From Trichomonas vaginalis G3 (taxonomy: Eukaryota; Parabasalia; Trichomonadida; Trichomonadidae): 64,000 nt of DNA. The position numbers and the translations under genes were made by a program. The DNA is taken from NCBI RefSeq assembly GCF_026262505.1, contig NC_067208.1, positions 17,307,962-17,371,961 of the forward strand, given 5' to 3'. Under the pieces are notes generated by a model. That model had not been told where the DNA came from. It was given only the letters and a program-made list of their open reading frames with translations, and did no database searches. Of the stretch, positions 28,182 through 39,031 are shown piece by piece; the first letter of the stretch is position 1; each line of letters opens with the position of its first letter.

Positions 28182-29026
28182 TATGGTTTTATATTTGAAT
28201 AGTAATTGAATTATGAAAAAAAGATAAAATCTTCATGAATATGATATGGACCATATGTAATAATTTATTACTTATTTATTAAAAATTTCAAGAGCTCACA
28301 ATTATAATAAGTCAAACTACAAAATGATGCACAATTATCTCTCAATATAAATTCTGCGCTTTTTAAAAATTTACCATTAGTATTCAAATATCTTTGACTT
28401 ATAATTGAATTAGTATTGAACATTTCATGTTAATTTGTCTGGTTCGTATACTTTTTGTAATTTTTAACTGAGTATTCGACAATTTTTATTGATCTGAAGT
28501 TTACATTCCTCAGTTGAAAATTTTATACAACCATATGCAGTTACGATCCAGAGTCGAGGGATATACACATGTCCATACACATACCTTACCTTCTTATGTA
28601 TCAACCTTACTACTCACAATGAACTAGCCATTGCAAATGGTATTTGAAATTAATTATATTTGAGGTAATTTTAGTCATGCAATATTGACCAACACAATAT
28701 CCTATTATAAATACATTATAATTCTATATTTGTTCGTTTCAAATTCCATTTCCAATAGAAGTACCCTTTATCTACTCATTGAATATCTCACATCCTAGGA
28801 ATGAGCCTCAATCAGCGTCAGAATTTAAAATTATATAGAATCATTAAAAAGATCTTTGATTATTTTATATTCCGTGTTACTCTCAAAATTATGAAATTTT
28901 TAAAATAATTACGTCATAATAATTAAATTTTACATTTTGATATCTGCTAAATGCAAGCATACATTTTACCTAATTATAAAACAATTTCTTCATTATTTTT
29001 GAATTATCAAAAAACTCGTTATTTTA
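28182..29026. other. Divergent intergenic region, no gene seen
   Basis: AT-rich spacer between the bZIP gene (minus) and the PG-rich protein gene (plus). No gene or paired repeat is supported. Confidence 0.4.
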
Positions 29027-30241
29027 ATGACTTTTGATGCTTTTGCCCGCGGCAAGAGAGAAACAACTGATACTGGTCCTGGAATGTATAACATTCCTAG
29101 TACCATAGGTGCTGGTCCAAAATTCTCAATTCGTGGCCGTTCTACAGAACTTAAACCACAATATGCCCCCAAATATTACCTTTTACCTTCCACATTAAAT
29201 AAAAATGGCATAAACATCGGTCATGAGCTTAAATTTAAGAAAGATTTTCGTCAAACAGCAGTTTCAGAACCAAATTTATATGCAATTCCTTCTACAATTG
29301 GTCAAGGACCAAAAGTATCAATCAGACCTAAAATGTCATCGAAAACAGAGATAACACCAGGCCCAGGGCAGTACGATCCTAAAATTAATGATAAAGGACC
29401 TGCTTTTGTTGTTGGAGTTGGACGTCGTTTCGATTTCATACAGGATAATATCTTAGTTCCTCCCGGATCTTATGACATCCCATCTACTATGCAACCACGT
29501 GCTGTTATTAATCATGCAGATCATGGACCAACTAGAAGGCCAAAGTTTCAGAAGAAACAGCATCCAGGTCCAATTTATGATGTTGTTCAACCATTTGGAC
29601 ACGATGCAAGAAGATGCCAGTTCCCAAAGAACAAAACAGAAAAATCAATTCCGAAAACTCCAGGTCCTGGTGAATACGAAGTTCTCAAGCCATTTGGAGA
29701 GTCATCGAAGCGAATTTATACCACAATGCACGTCAGAACTAAAGAAAGAAGTAGATCTGTTTTTGATGTCCCTTATTACGATATTCCTTCTACAATTGAC
29801 AATAAGAAGAAGATTCATATGTTATCTAGACCACCAACTTCATACGAAACTCCTTCCCCTGGACCTGTTTACGATATTCCAACGTCAATTGTTCCTCGAC
29901 CAATGACTATTGGTGTTAAAACTGAGAAGAAGAACCCAATGAGCGATATTCCAGGTCCTGACGCATACTTCAGCTCTGATGCTCCTAAAGATATCAGCGA
30001 AGACGTTGTTTGCCCTCTTGACGGACCATATGCAAGAGATATTATCAATTATAAGGAAGTTTCAAGTCTTCCTGGTCCTGGACAATATGATGTTGACGCT
30101 GGAGAAAAGAATAAAAAGAAAGGATTCACAATTTCGAATCGTGACCTTAGTCCTTCACGTCCAGATACATCAGCACCTTATCGACTATTATCATCTACTC
30201 TTGGCGGACCATCTTATACTATTAGTCTCAAAGATTATTAA
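29027..30241 (+). CDS. Sperm-tail PG-rich repeat (SHIPPO/ODF3-like) protein
   Basis: 404 residues from the ATG at 29027. It is built of STPGR repeats: TGPGMYNIPST, EPNLYAIPST, TPGPGQYDP, VPPGSYDIPST, HPGPIYDVV, TPGPGEYEV, SPGPVYDIPTS, IPGPDAYFSS and LPGPGQYDV, each followed by a basic stretch with aromatic residues. This family (ODF3/CIMAP, SHIPPO1) associates with flagellar and other stable microtubules, so a flagellum or cytoskeletal role fits a trichomonad. Length and repeat number are typical. The isoleucine-proline-serine-threonine variant after the Y is used repeatedly. Confidence 0.93.
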   Translation: MTFDAFARGKRETTDTGPGMYNIPSTIGAGPKFSIRGRSTELKPQYAPKYYLLPSTLNKNGINIGHELKFKKDFRQTAVSEPNLYAIPSTIGQGPKVSIRPKMSSKTEITPGPGQYDPKINDKGPAFVVGVGRRFDFIQDNILVPPGSYDIPSTMQPRAVINHADHGPTRRPKFQKKQHPGPIYDVVQPFGHDARRCQFPKNKTEKSIPKTPGPGEYEVLKPFGESSKRIYTTMHVRTKERSRSVFDVPYYDIPSTIDNKKKIHMLSRPPTSYETPSPGPVYDIPTSIVPRPMTIGVKTEKKNPMSDIPGPDAYFSSDAPKDISEDVVCPLDGPYARDIINYKEVSSLPGPGQYDVDAGEKNKKKGFTISNRDLSPSRPDTSAPYRLLSSTLGGPSYTISLKDY

Positions 30242-30425
30242 TTTTTATTTTCTTATCATCTTGTTTTGTTTGATTTAAATTGTTTTTATCTTGAATATTT
30301 ATATTTTTAGTTGCTTGTTATTTCAAATCATCTCCTTTATTGCATTGTTGTGAACCTCATTCCATATGAAAAAACTAAATTCCTTATATAGAGGGACCAT
30401 ATTGAAGAATGCTAAGTTGTTTTTA

Positions 30426-30639
30426 AGGATGCACATACCACTTTTTGACATGCTCCCATAATATCAATATATCTTTATTGTGATTGCAAAAAAGTATAAC
30501 AGTAATATAAGGTACAAAGTAGTTATTTAAAATAACTTCTTCCCGAACAAAGTTAATGACTTTTTAACTTAGAAGAATTGGATAAAAAACTAGAATGTCA
30601 AAAAATTGAGAGAATGTCAGAAAGTGGTAAGTGCACCCT
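30426..30639. mobile_element. MITE-like element, ~214 bp, 31-bp TIRs
   Basis: AGGATGCACATACCACTTTT at 30426 is the imperfect inverse of the segment ending GAAAGTGGTAAGTGCACCCT at about 30639. Over 31 bp I count roughly five mismatches. TA flanks both ends (TTTTA-AGG and CCT-TAATT). There is no coding capacity. This is the expected form of a TA-targeting miniature inverted-repeat element. Confidence 0.65.
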
Positions 30640-30729
30640 TAATTACTATTAATATCTTTCCAAGAATACATGTCAATCAAAGTAGAATTCTCGTAATTCT
30701 AAAAAATAATATCCCGACTTTTTTCCCCC

Positions 30730-30852
30730 ATGACGGAAAATTAATGGAAAATCGAATATTTTAAATTTTAATAATTTATGCTTATAATAGTGATTTGTAC
30801 AAAATATACTAGAAAATTTTGTGAGATCGACTTTCCATTAATTTTCCGTCAT
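30730..30852. mobile_element. Second MITE-like inverted repeat, 123 bp
   Basis: ATGACGGAAAATTAATGG at 30730-30755 pairs with CCATTAATTTTCCGTCAT at 30827-30852: 26-bp arms, one mismatch. It is unrelated to the TIRs at 30426, and its right end lies 54 bp before the ankyrin ATG, so it may overlap that promoter. Confidence 0.65.
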
Positions 30853-30906
30853 ATTGAATAAACCGGTACAAAATTTTTAGTAAAGTTACGACTTTTATTA
30901 TTATCC

Positions 30907-32334
30907 ATGTCGGGCGGTCTTGAAGTGAACCTTGAGTATATGGCTGCACATATCAGTGATTTTATTACAGATGAATATTTCTTTGAATCATTCGAACTCG
31001 AAGACATCAAAAATATCATGAAAAATTCAAATTTCAATACAAATGATTTCACATTTTTGATTGAACTGTCATATCATACAATTAAGGCACATAAATTATA
31101 TCTTTGCGCAAGAAAAGCAAATGTTTGCGTTCAAAACATGGAAGATGTCATTTTAATATTGAAATCAATCAGAAAGAACATGAAACTCCGAGTTCTTAAT
31201 AGTATCATTGACTATTTAGATCGTGAGAAAAAATCGCTTGGATGCCAAGAGAAAGTCCAAAAACTACAATCTCAAATTACTCAACTTAATGAAATATATA
31301 ATCAGAGCTTAGTTATCCCAAGGATTACAGAACTTAAGAAATCTAATGAGTTTAACGATATATACAATTTCTTGGATCAACTTTCATCTCTTGAAAATAA
31401 TCAAATGCTTTCAAGAGCATGTGATGAAGGGCTTTGGAAAAAGAAAGATCCTAAATTCTGGTATAATCATTCAATGAATGTTCTTAATACTGCATGTGAA
31501 AGAGGAAATCTCAGACTTGTCAAATCTCTAATTGAATGTGGCTGCATGTCTGATAATGATGAAATTTCTCCACTCAATTATGCTATAGAAAATGGTAAAC
31601 CTGAGATTGCCCAATATCTCATTTCTGCTGGTGTTAATAAAGAAGCAAAGAATAAAAATGGCGAAACACCAGTATTTCAAGCATTAGAAAATGGCTAACT
31701 TGAAATTTTCAAATATCTTATCTCTTCAGGAGCTAACAAAGAAGCAAAGAATAAAAACGGCGAAACTCCACTCTTTTTGGCATCAAGAAATGGTCAACTT
31801 GAACAAGTCAAATATCTTATCTCTGCAGGAGCTAATAAAGAAGCAAAGAATATACATGGCGAAACTCCACTCATATCTGCCTCAGTAAATGGTCACCTTA
31901 GTGTTGTGAAATATCTTATCTCTGTTGGCGCTAATAAAGAAGCAAGAGATGATGACGGAAATACTCCACTCATTTTTGCTTCATCAAGGAATAATCTTGA
32001 AGTTGTTAAGTATTTAATCTCAATTGGTGCTAATAAAGAAGCAAAGAATTATAATGGGACTAATTCACTCATTTTTGCCTCAATGTTGGGACACTATGAG
32101 GTAACCGAATACCTTATCGCAATAGGAGCTGATAAAAATACTAAGAATGATGATGGATATACCCCACTCATTTTTGCATCAAAAATGGGAAATTTTGATA
32201 TTGTAAAATATCTTATCTCTGTAGGAGCTAATAAAGATGCAGAGAATAATAATGGAGAAACTGCGCTCGATAATGCTCTTAATACACAAATTAGAGAATA
32301 TTTGCTTTCTATGAAGTTTGACTATTCTAATTAA
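30907..32334 (+). pseudogene. Ankyrin-repeat protein with in-frame TAA
   Basis: The ATG at 30907 (MSGGLEVNLEYMAAHISDF) begins the shared N-terminal helical domain. A pre-ankyrin region follows, then ankyrin repeats from NVLNTACERGNLRLVKSLIE. A TAA at 31696-31698 interrupts FQALENG-stop-LEIFKYLISSG. CAA to TAA is the simplest cause, since related repeats carry a glutamine there (NGQLEQVKYLIS). The frame stays open afterwards to 32334, with six more near-identical repeats of the NGxTPLIFASxxGHLEVVKYL type; about nine repeats in all. Two hairpin-repeat arrays start a few bases after its final stop. Confidence 0.85.
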
Positions 32335-32340
32335 ACTTCA

Positions 32341-32728
32341 TAGACAATGTCTCCCACGATGACACATAGCACACAATAACAGTGCACTGTTGCACTTTGT
32401 TGACAAAAGATACACAATCAGAAGAAGATTGTGTATGAATGTGTCATTCTGGGAGACTTGCATAGACAATGTCTCCCACGATGACACATAGCACACAATA
32501 ACAGTGCACTGTTGCACTTTGTTGACAAAAGATACACAATCAGAAGAAGATTGTGTATGAATGTGTCATTCTGGGAGACTTGCATAGACAATGTCTCCCA
32601 CGATGACACATAGCACACAATAACAGTGCACTGTTGCACTTTGTTGACAAAAGATACACAATCAGAAGAAGATTGTGTATGAATGTGTCATTCTGGGAGA
32701 CTTGCATAGACAATGTCTCCCAAAATGA
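32341..32728 (+). repeat. 122-bp hairpin repeat, family B, ~3.2 units
   Basis: The anchor TAGACAATGTCTCCCA recurs at 32341, 32463, 32585 and 32707. Each unit holds a 10-bp hairpin (ATACACAATC at 32532 with GATTGTGTAT at 32549, 7-nt loop), a 16-bp hairpin (TGTCATTCTGGGAGAC at 32564 with GTCTCCCACGATGACA at 32593, two mismatches) and the palindrome AACAGTGCACTGTT across unit borders (32500-32513). Period and plan equal those of family A at 14058. The array starts 7 bp after the ankyrin stop. Confidence 0.92.
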
Positions 32729-32769
32729 CACATATAGATAAATAAAAGCGTAATATGCTATTTTGTGTT

Positions 32770-33608
32770 TCAAAGTATTACAAAATGATTCTTCTAAAAG
32801 TTGCCCAGTGAACAACAAACACGTGTATATTCATAAATAACACGTGTTTATCGAAGACATAGACAACAATTGTCTATCAATTGTTGTCTTTGATTCAACT
32901 TTGACAAGAATCACAAATGATTCTTATCAAAGTTGCTCAGTGAACAACAAACACTTGTTATTGTTTATAATTCAAGTGAATGTTGTACACAAAGACAACA
33001 ATTGTCTATCAATTGTTGTCTTTGATTCAACTTTGACAAGAATCACAAATGATTCTTATCAAAGTTGCTCAGTGAACAACAAACACTTGTTATTGTTTAT
33101 AATTCAAGTGAATGTTATACACAAAGACAACAATTGTCTATCAATTGTTGTCTTTGATTCAACTTTGACAAGAATCACAAATGATTCTTATCAAAGTTGC
33201 TCAGTGAACAACAAACACTTGTTATTGTTTATAATTCAAGTGAATGTTGTACACAAAGACAACAATTGTCTATCAATTGTTGTCTTTGATTCAACTTTGA
33301 CAAGAATCACAAATGATTCTTATCAAAGTTGCTCAGTGAACAACAAACACTTGTTATTGTTTATAATTCAAGTGAATGTTGTACACAAAGACAACAATTG
33401 TCTATCAATTGTTGTCTTTGATTCAACTTTGACAAGAATCACAAATGATTCTTCTCAAAGTTGCTCAGTGAACAACAAACACTTGTTATTGTTTATAATT
33501 CAAGTGAATGTTGTACACAAAGACAACAATTGTCTATCAATTGTTGTCTTTGATTCAACTTTGACAAGAATCACAAATGATTCTTATCAAAGTTGCTCAG
33601 TGAACAAC
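32770..33608 (+). repeat. 132-bp hairpin repeat array, 6 units plus diverged leader
   Basis: The anchor AGACAACAATTGTCTATC recurs at 32861, 32993, 33125, 33257, 33389 and 33521, exactly 132 bp apart, with only single-base differences. Each unit has GACAACAATTG-TCTAT-CAATTGTTGTC, a long hairpin from CAACTTTGA plus AAGAATCA to TGATTCTT plus TCAAAGTTG (4-nt loop), and a CACTTG/CAAGTG pair. A diverged copy precedes it at ~32770-32860. Because 132 is 44 codons, one frame stays open for 257 codons; I regard that as a by-product. Confidence 0.93.
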
Positions 33609-33617
33609 ACCCATTAA

Positions 33618-34769
33618 TTCTTTTTGATATTACACATTAGGCTAACCAACCACACCAGTCATTTTATTTATATAGCTTTTATCCGTAACATTTTTAAAGG
33701 ATTTCAAATAATTTACTTTTTCAAATATTTACTAGTTAATATCTCAATCAATTTATCCTCTTATTTATATTTTTAAAAATTTTCATCTCCATCACCATTC
33801 AATTTGGAATCTCATTTTTAAAATATCTTAATATAATCAGAATTTTATTAGTAGGTTAAAATATTTGCGAATATTAATTATTTGGATCAAAGCTTTCATA
33901 CGATTACATTAATTTTTTTAATCGAAATTCTATTTCATTACTACTCAATTTTAAATCATAGCAGCATTAATAGCTCATCTACTTATATTCCATCATAATG
34001 TTATTTTATTCAATTTTTATATATCTGATTTTCATATTTTTTCAAATTCTGTCGCAAAATCTTTAAAATTGTTATATTTCCTTACAACACGGTTAATATA
34101 GTATTCTCCTTAACTTGTTTAAATGCAATTTTGCAATATTTGGAAATGATCAAAATATCCTAATGTAAACGTTTGCTCTTAGAATTCAGTGTCATAGTCG
34201 ATTGTTTCTAACAAATTAATCTTTTTTGCATTGATTTTCGAAGTATTGCATTTTCATTACGGCCAAATCTGCTCTCTTTCATTAGATTGATAGCTCACAA
34301 TAGTTCTTGTAATCAGAGAGGAAATATCTTACGAAATATACCTCTAAATTTTCACTTTATAGATAAATGTTATATTTTTCCGTTACTCGATTATTGTCCA
34401 ATAAAACCACAATCATATTAAACTTCGTCCAAAATAAACAATAAAGAATAGTTTTTAAGTTTCTTAAACGGTTTATGAAGGTTCATATTTAATCAATTTT
34501 TTTATTTTCAATTCATGTATCTATAGTTCGTTAGTCTATCATCCCTTCATAAATTATCTGCAAAGAATTTTGTAGAATCTCAACTCTGTGAGGAACTACA
34601 ATAAATTGAAAAGTCATTTTGTGATATCAAAATCCAATATATTATTCTTTCTAATACATATTAATAATATCTTGAGATGTAGTACACTATATATATACTT
34701 TCAAAAATCTTATATGTTTATTAGTTATTGAGAAAGAAGCGATTTAATTCTTTGAAAATCGACGAAAAG
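33618..34769. other. Intergenic, no gene seen
   Basis: 1.15 kb of very AT-rich spacer between the hairpin arrays and the BspA-like pseudogene. No gene, RNA or repeat is supported. Confidence 0.45.
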
Positions 34770-35773
34770 TGCCATATTCATAAAATTATAGGGTATCTAA
34801 TATATATCATAGAAATGAAAGAATAATAAAAATCAATGAGACACATATTACTTTTGATGAAAACTCCGAGTTTCTTATGCCCAAATATGAAGTTATAAGT
34901 GAATGTGCCTTTAAAGATTGTGAAAATCTCAAAAATGTGAAATTCCCAAACACATTAAGAATCATTGAATCAGGAGCTTTTGATAATTGTTAAAACCTAA
35001 TAATGATTGAATTTTCAGAAAATCTCGAAGTAATTGGAAGTAAAGCATTTAAATCTTGTTATAATCTTTCAATAATTGAGAATTCGCTTGTTATAAAAAA
35101 AATTAATAATTCAGCTTTTCACAATTGCCAAAAATTGTCTTAAATTACCTTCGGAAATAATATTGAAGTTATCGAAGAGTTTGTATTTAGTAATTGCAAC
35201 AGTATTTCTCAAATTGATATACCAAACTCAATAAGAATTATCAAAAAAGCAGCATTTTGGAATTGCAGCAATCTTACCAGAATTGCATTTGGAAAAAATC
35301 TTGAAGTAATAGAAGATTCTGCCTTTGAAAGTTGCTCTTTGTTAAGAACCGTTATATTTTCAGATAATATAAAATTTATTGACAATTATGCATTTTGTTA
35401 TTGTGGCTTAATCGAAATATATTTACCTAAAAATCTAACTATAATTAATAAGGGACTGTTTCGAAATTGTCGGAAATTAAAATCAATAATTTTACCAGAA
35501 AAAGTAGAAATTATCAATGAAAATGCATTTCAATCTTGTAAGATTACTTCTATTACTATACCTGAATCATTAAAAGTAATCACAATGAATGCATTTTTAT
35601 ATACAAATATAAAATACATTACATTTCAAACCTCAAATTTTGACATTTTTATTAATTTTACTGATCATAAAGAAGTTGAAGGAATTGAATATGAATTTCC
35701 TAATTTGACAATTCTAAAACCATTTCAGTTTATGTGTTTGAATATGATACAAGAACATAAACTCATTTTTTAA
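34770..35773 (+). pseudogene. BspA-like leucine-rich-repeat protein, decayed
   Basis: One frame carries about eleven LRR_5/BspA (TpLRR) repeats of the pattern AFxxCxxLxxIxxPxxLxxI: FKDCENLKNVKFPNTLRII, FKSCYNLSIIENS, FWNCSNLTRIAFGKNLEVI, FRNCRKLKSIILPEKVEII, FQSCKITSITIPESLKVI. It is broken by TAA at 34991-34993 (DNC-stop-NL) and at 35141-35143 (QKLS-stop-IT), and no ATG opens its 5' end. The last 145 codons are intact. BspA-like proteins form a very large trichomonad family, some at the cell surface and linked to adhesion. No signal peptide or membrane segment remains. Confidence 0.85.
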
Positions 35774-35950
35774 ATCTTTCTAGGTATTTGCCATTATATT
35801 TAAAGCCACTTATGTGCCCACATAGACTAACAACTATAGTAAATATATTTTTATTAAATAAAAACAAATCTGTATCCTCTTAAGAACACATCACAATTCA
35901 AAAAATCATATATAGTATAATATCTATTTACAAACAAGTAATAAAACATA

Positions 35951-37276
35951 TCAATTTGAAGAATCATCTGAAATTATAGCAAGAATTCTCTCGGCAATTT
36001 CATATCCGTCCGAATCCGATTCAGAATAATCTGAAATGATATCAACAAAATCCGAGCAGTCTTTATATCCTTCAAAATTAGGTATTTCTAAAAATAATTT
36101 TTCAATTGCGCTCAAAATCATCGAAGATAGTTGTTCATTCGTTTCATCTATCATAGAAATGATATAGTTGAATGAGTTATTCGCTAAAAACATTGATCTG
36201 ATTTCTTCATTTTGGAATAACAAAGCTTCACAAATAATTTGCGTGCAAAGATTGCGAATCACAAATTTCTGGCCATTGGAATATCTACAGATCTCTTGAA
36301 CTAAGTTTTCGTTCAGAAAAATATTCAAATGAATATTATTATTCCGAATTAAAGCCAAAATAAAGTTCAGAGCTTCAATACTGATATCAGAGTTTGGTCT
36401 AATTATGCATACAAGCTTTGAACAGAGAATATCAATGTCTACAAGGCCCCAAAAATCTGTTTGAGAAATTACAAGTAAAATACTTAATCCTGACTTAACA
36501 GTATTAATATTAAACGCAGTAAGAAAGTTAAAAGCATGATCTATCACGTCTAATTCAATTGCTTGCTCAATTGCTTCTGGATAATTTGTAATTAAATGTG
36601 CAAGGCCAACAGCAGCATCTGCTTGAGCTACTTGATTACCATGCTTGATATTCTCGCTGAATAATGAACAAGCACTCTCCATTATTGGTAATGAAGTTCT
36701 AAATTCACATAATTTCGATAAAATTCGCAACGGTAAATTAAAATCACCTTTCCCACCAAAATCTGATATTAGGGCAATCAAATGAGCAAGAAAATCACTG
36801 TTTTCATCAATATGTTTTATTACGTTTTCTGAAACGATCATATTGTTGATTGTAACGAATGCATGGGCCCTACTCATTGTAAGATTGGAACAAACGATCT
36901 GTATAAATAAATTTAAAATTCCTAAGTCGATTAAAGCAAATGAATATGATTCTGATAAAGAAGAGAGCTTTGATATTGCTAGTATGTAAGGCCTAAGAGT
37001 AGAATCATCAAGATTTGGATTGGTCAATAGAATTGAAATTGATCTGATTAATGCTCTCGGAAAGTACGAATTTTCTGGCTCAATATCGGTTTCAACAGGT
37101 TGAATCGTGCAAATGTAGTTGAATTGCTTGATATATTCTGATGAAATCACTTCATCATCATCAGGAAATGAATCTAGAAAAGAATTCAAGCTCATTGTCT
37201 CTAAGTTATTTGCTAAGTTTCTATTGAGGGATAGAACAGTACTACTAGAGTATAATTCTGGGACTTTATACTCCAT
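35951..37276 (-). CDS. Armadillo-fold protein, family copy 2
   Basis: 441 residues from the ATG at 37276 (MEYKVPELYSSSTVLSLNRN); the 21 codons before it open only from TTG. The chain is all-helical with ARM-like repeats (LIRSISILLTNPNLDD, AVGLAHLITNYPEAIEQAIE, ALNFILALIRNNNIHLNIFL). The acidic C-terminus (IISDYSESDSDGYEIAERIL) matches the end of the gene at 15783. An N-terminal acidic FPDDDEVISSEYIKQF motif precedes the repeats. It is probably a scaffold or adaptor; no partner is known. The upstream region is complicated by a large palindrome that starts about 110 bp away. Confidence 0.85.
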   Translation of the reverse strand: MEYKVPELYSSSTVLSLNRNLANNLETMSLNSFLDSFPDDDEVISSEYIKQFNYICTIQPVETDIEPENSYFPRALIRSISILLTNPNLDDSTLRPYILAISKLSSLSESYSFALIDLGILNLFIQIVCSNLTMSRAHAFVTINNMIVSENVIKHIDENSDFLAHLIALISDFGGKGDFNLPLRILSKLCEFRTSLPIMESACSLFSENIKHGNQVAQADAAVGLAHLITNYPEAIEQAIELDVIDHAFNFLTAFNINTVKSGLSILLVISQTDFWGLVDIDILCSKLVCIIRPNSDISIEALNFILALIRNNNIHLNIFLNENLVQEICRYSNGQKFVIRNLCTQIICEALLFQNEEIRSMFLANNSFNYIISMIDETNEQLSSMILSAIEKLFLEIPNFEGYKDCSDFVDIISDYSESDSDGYEIAERILAIISDDSSN

Positions 37277-37387
37277 AAAGTTACCCAAAAAAATCTCGAA
37301 AAATTTTTGCCAAAAAGCAAAATTAACTTTACATGGCAAAAATATTGTATCGATTTTTATTTTTATTTTTTTATATTGCTACTGTAA

Positions 37388-38633
37388 TAAACAGAAATTC
37401 ATCAAAAGTGACAGCTCTCAATTTTTTGACATTTCTAAATTCTAAATTGAATGAGAAAAATGAAATAATACTAAGCATAATACAATATTCTAGATTTAAT
37501 TATAATTAGGAAAAAGTCAGTTTTGAGAGTACTTTTCATAGGCATATAGAATGAAATCTTCTGAAAAATAATATCATATAAACTCATATTATTTTCTAAT
37601 ATATAACTATTTTATATAAAAATCAAATTCAATGATCTTAAAAGCGAAGGATAAACCTCAAAATTTACGAATATAATGAGTGGGAATATAATGCTTATCT
37701 ATCATAAAACCATATGAAATATCAATTTTTGCTTTACGCCTAATTTTTGACGACAATTAGCAAAAAATGTTAAATGTTAACACTCAGTCCATTTGAATAT
37801 GAAAAATAAAATTGACTTTGATTAAATGTTTTTATTTATCATGCAATTCTTCTTGCGACCAAAGATTTGAATAAAAGTTCAAAAAAAAAAGATAGCTTAA
37901 AAAATAATATACGGTAGTGTTTACTAATAGATGAATAGTATATAAATTCTATTAAAATGGATTTGATCCAAAAAAATATATAAAATTTGATCATAAATAA
38001 AATCGTTTTAAATTACTTCTTCATTTAAATTATAACAATTATTTTTGGTTTTATATTTTTTTGGATCAAATCCATTTTAATAGAATTTATATACTATTCA
38101 TCTATTAGTAAACACTACCGTATATTATTTTTTAAGCTATCTTATTTTTTGAACTTTTATTCAAATCTTTGGTCGCAAGAAGAATTGCATGATAAATAAA
38201 AACATTTAATCAAAGTCAATTTTATTTTTCATATTCAAATGGACTGAGTGTTAACATTTAACATTTTTTGCTAATTGTCGTCAAAAATTAGGCGTAAAGC
38301 AAAAATTGATATTTCATATGGTTTTATGATAGATAAGCATTATATTCCCACTCATTATATTCGTAAATTTTGAGGTTTATCCTTCGCTTTTAAGATCATT
38401 GAATTTGATTTTTATATAAAATAGTTATATATTAGAAAATAATATGAGTTTATATGATATTATTTTTCAGAAGATTTTGTGTTCTTCTTCAAAATTTTAT
38501 TTTTTTATTAAAAAGAATCTTTACAAAATATACATTTACTTTAATTAATATTTAAAAACGTGCTCTATCAAAAGTTCCAAAAATTCAATATTTTAGCTTT
38601 TCTGAGGTGTCACTTTTGATGAATTTCTGTTTA
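37388..38633. mobile_element. Large palindrome with outer 26-bp and inner ~427-bp inverted repeats
   Basis: The inner arms 37554-37980 and 38052-38477 are inverted copies, identical but for a one-base A-run change and one substitution near 37892. The centre is 71 bp. A further 26-bp inverted pair, TGTCACTTTTGATGAATTTC plus CTGTTTA (38608-38633 and reverse at 37388-37413), lies outside. Its midpoint is within 5 bp of that of the inner arms, yet the ~135 bp between inner and outer pairs do not match. There is no coding frame. It could be a fold-back element inside an older palindrome, or an element with 26-bp TIRs. Confidence 0.75.
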
Positions 38634-39031
38634 CAACACGATCAACGCATTTAGATAATTTGATGAAATCCAAAACCTCATCCTTTTCAAATTCTTCAAT
38701 GAATTCACCTTCATTACTCAAAACACAGTCACCAATGAAAAATAATACATCTACATCAAAATATAATTCATCACTTAATTCTTCATTCATTAGTAAATCG
38801 CCAATTCAACATCGTTCAGGAGAATTTGATGCAAAACTTTTCTCATCGCCAATTTCAAGTACATCCAAATACAATTCAACAACAAGTAGAAGTTCTACCA
38901 TTCGAACACCAAAATCCGCTTCAAAAACAAAAGGTATTTCACAAGGTCAAAGTTTATATTCTTTTGATTACGGGTTCGTATTAGAAGTCAGAAGAATTGA
39001 TGCAAGGAATAAGATACAGTCAGAAGTTTGA
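38606..39031 (+). pseudogene. Ser/Thr-rich protein fragment
   Basis: An open frame from 38606 to the stop at 39031, with the first ATG at 38663, encodes a Ser/Asn/Lys-rich low-complexity protein (NNTSTSKYNSSLNSSFISK) that ends in an ordered tail (YSFDYGFVLEVRRIDARNK). The 17 codons before the ATG (GVTFDEFLFTTRSTHLDNL) also look coding and overlap the outer palindrome repeat. The gene may have lost its 5' part to the element, or start at 38663 as a 122-residue protein. The opposite strand is also open at 38593-38790. Confidence 0.4.

Noticed and set aside
32418-32818. Minus-strand open frames across the 122-bp array
   Set aside because: They repeat the same palindromic units, and 122 is not a multiple of three, so the frames overlap in pieces. 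No protein signal.
32770-33608. CRISPR-like array
   Set aside because: Units are contiguous and identical along their whole length with no variable spacers, and the genome is eukaryotic.
32844-33617. 257-codon open frame of six 44-residue repeats
   Set aside because: It exists because the hairpin repeat is 132 bp, a multiple of three. The translation is explained by inverted repeats (both strands read alike), has no domain, and its start lies in the diverged leader.
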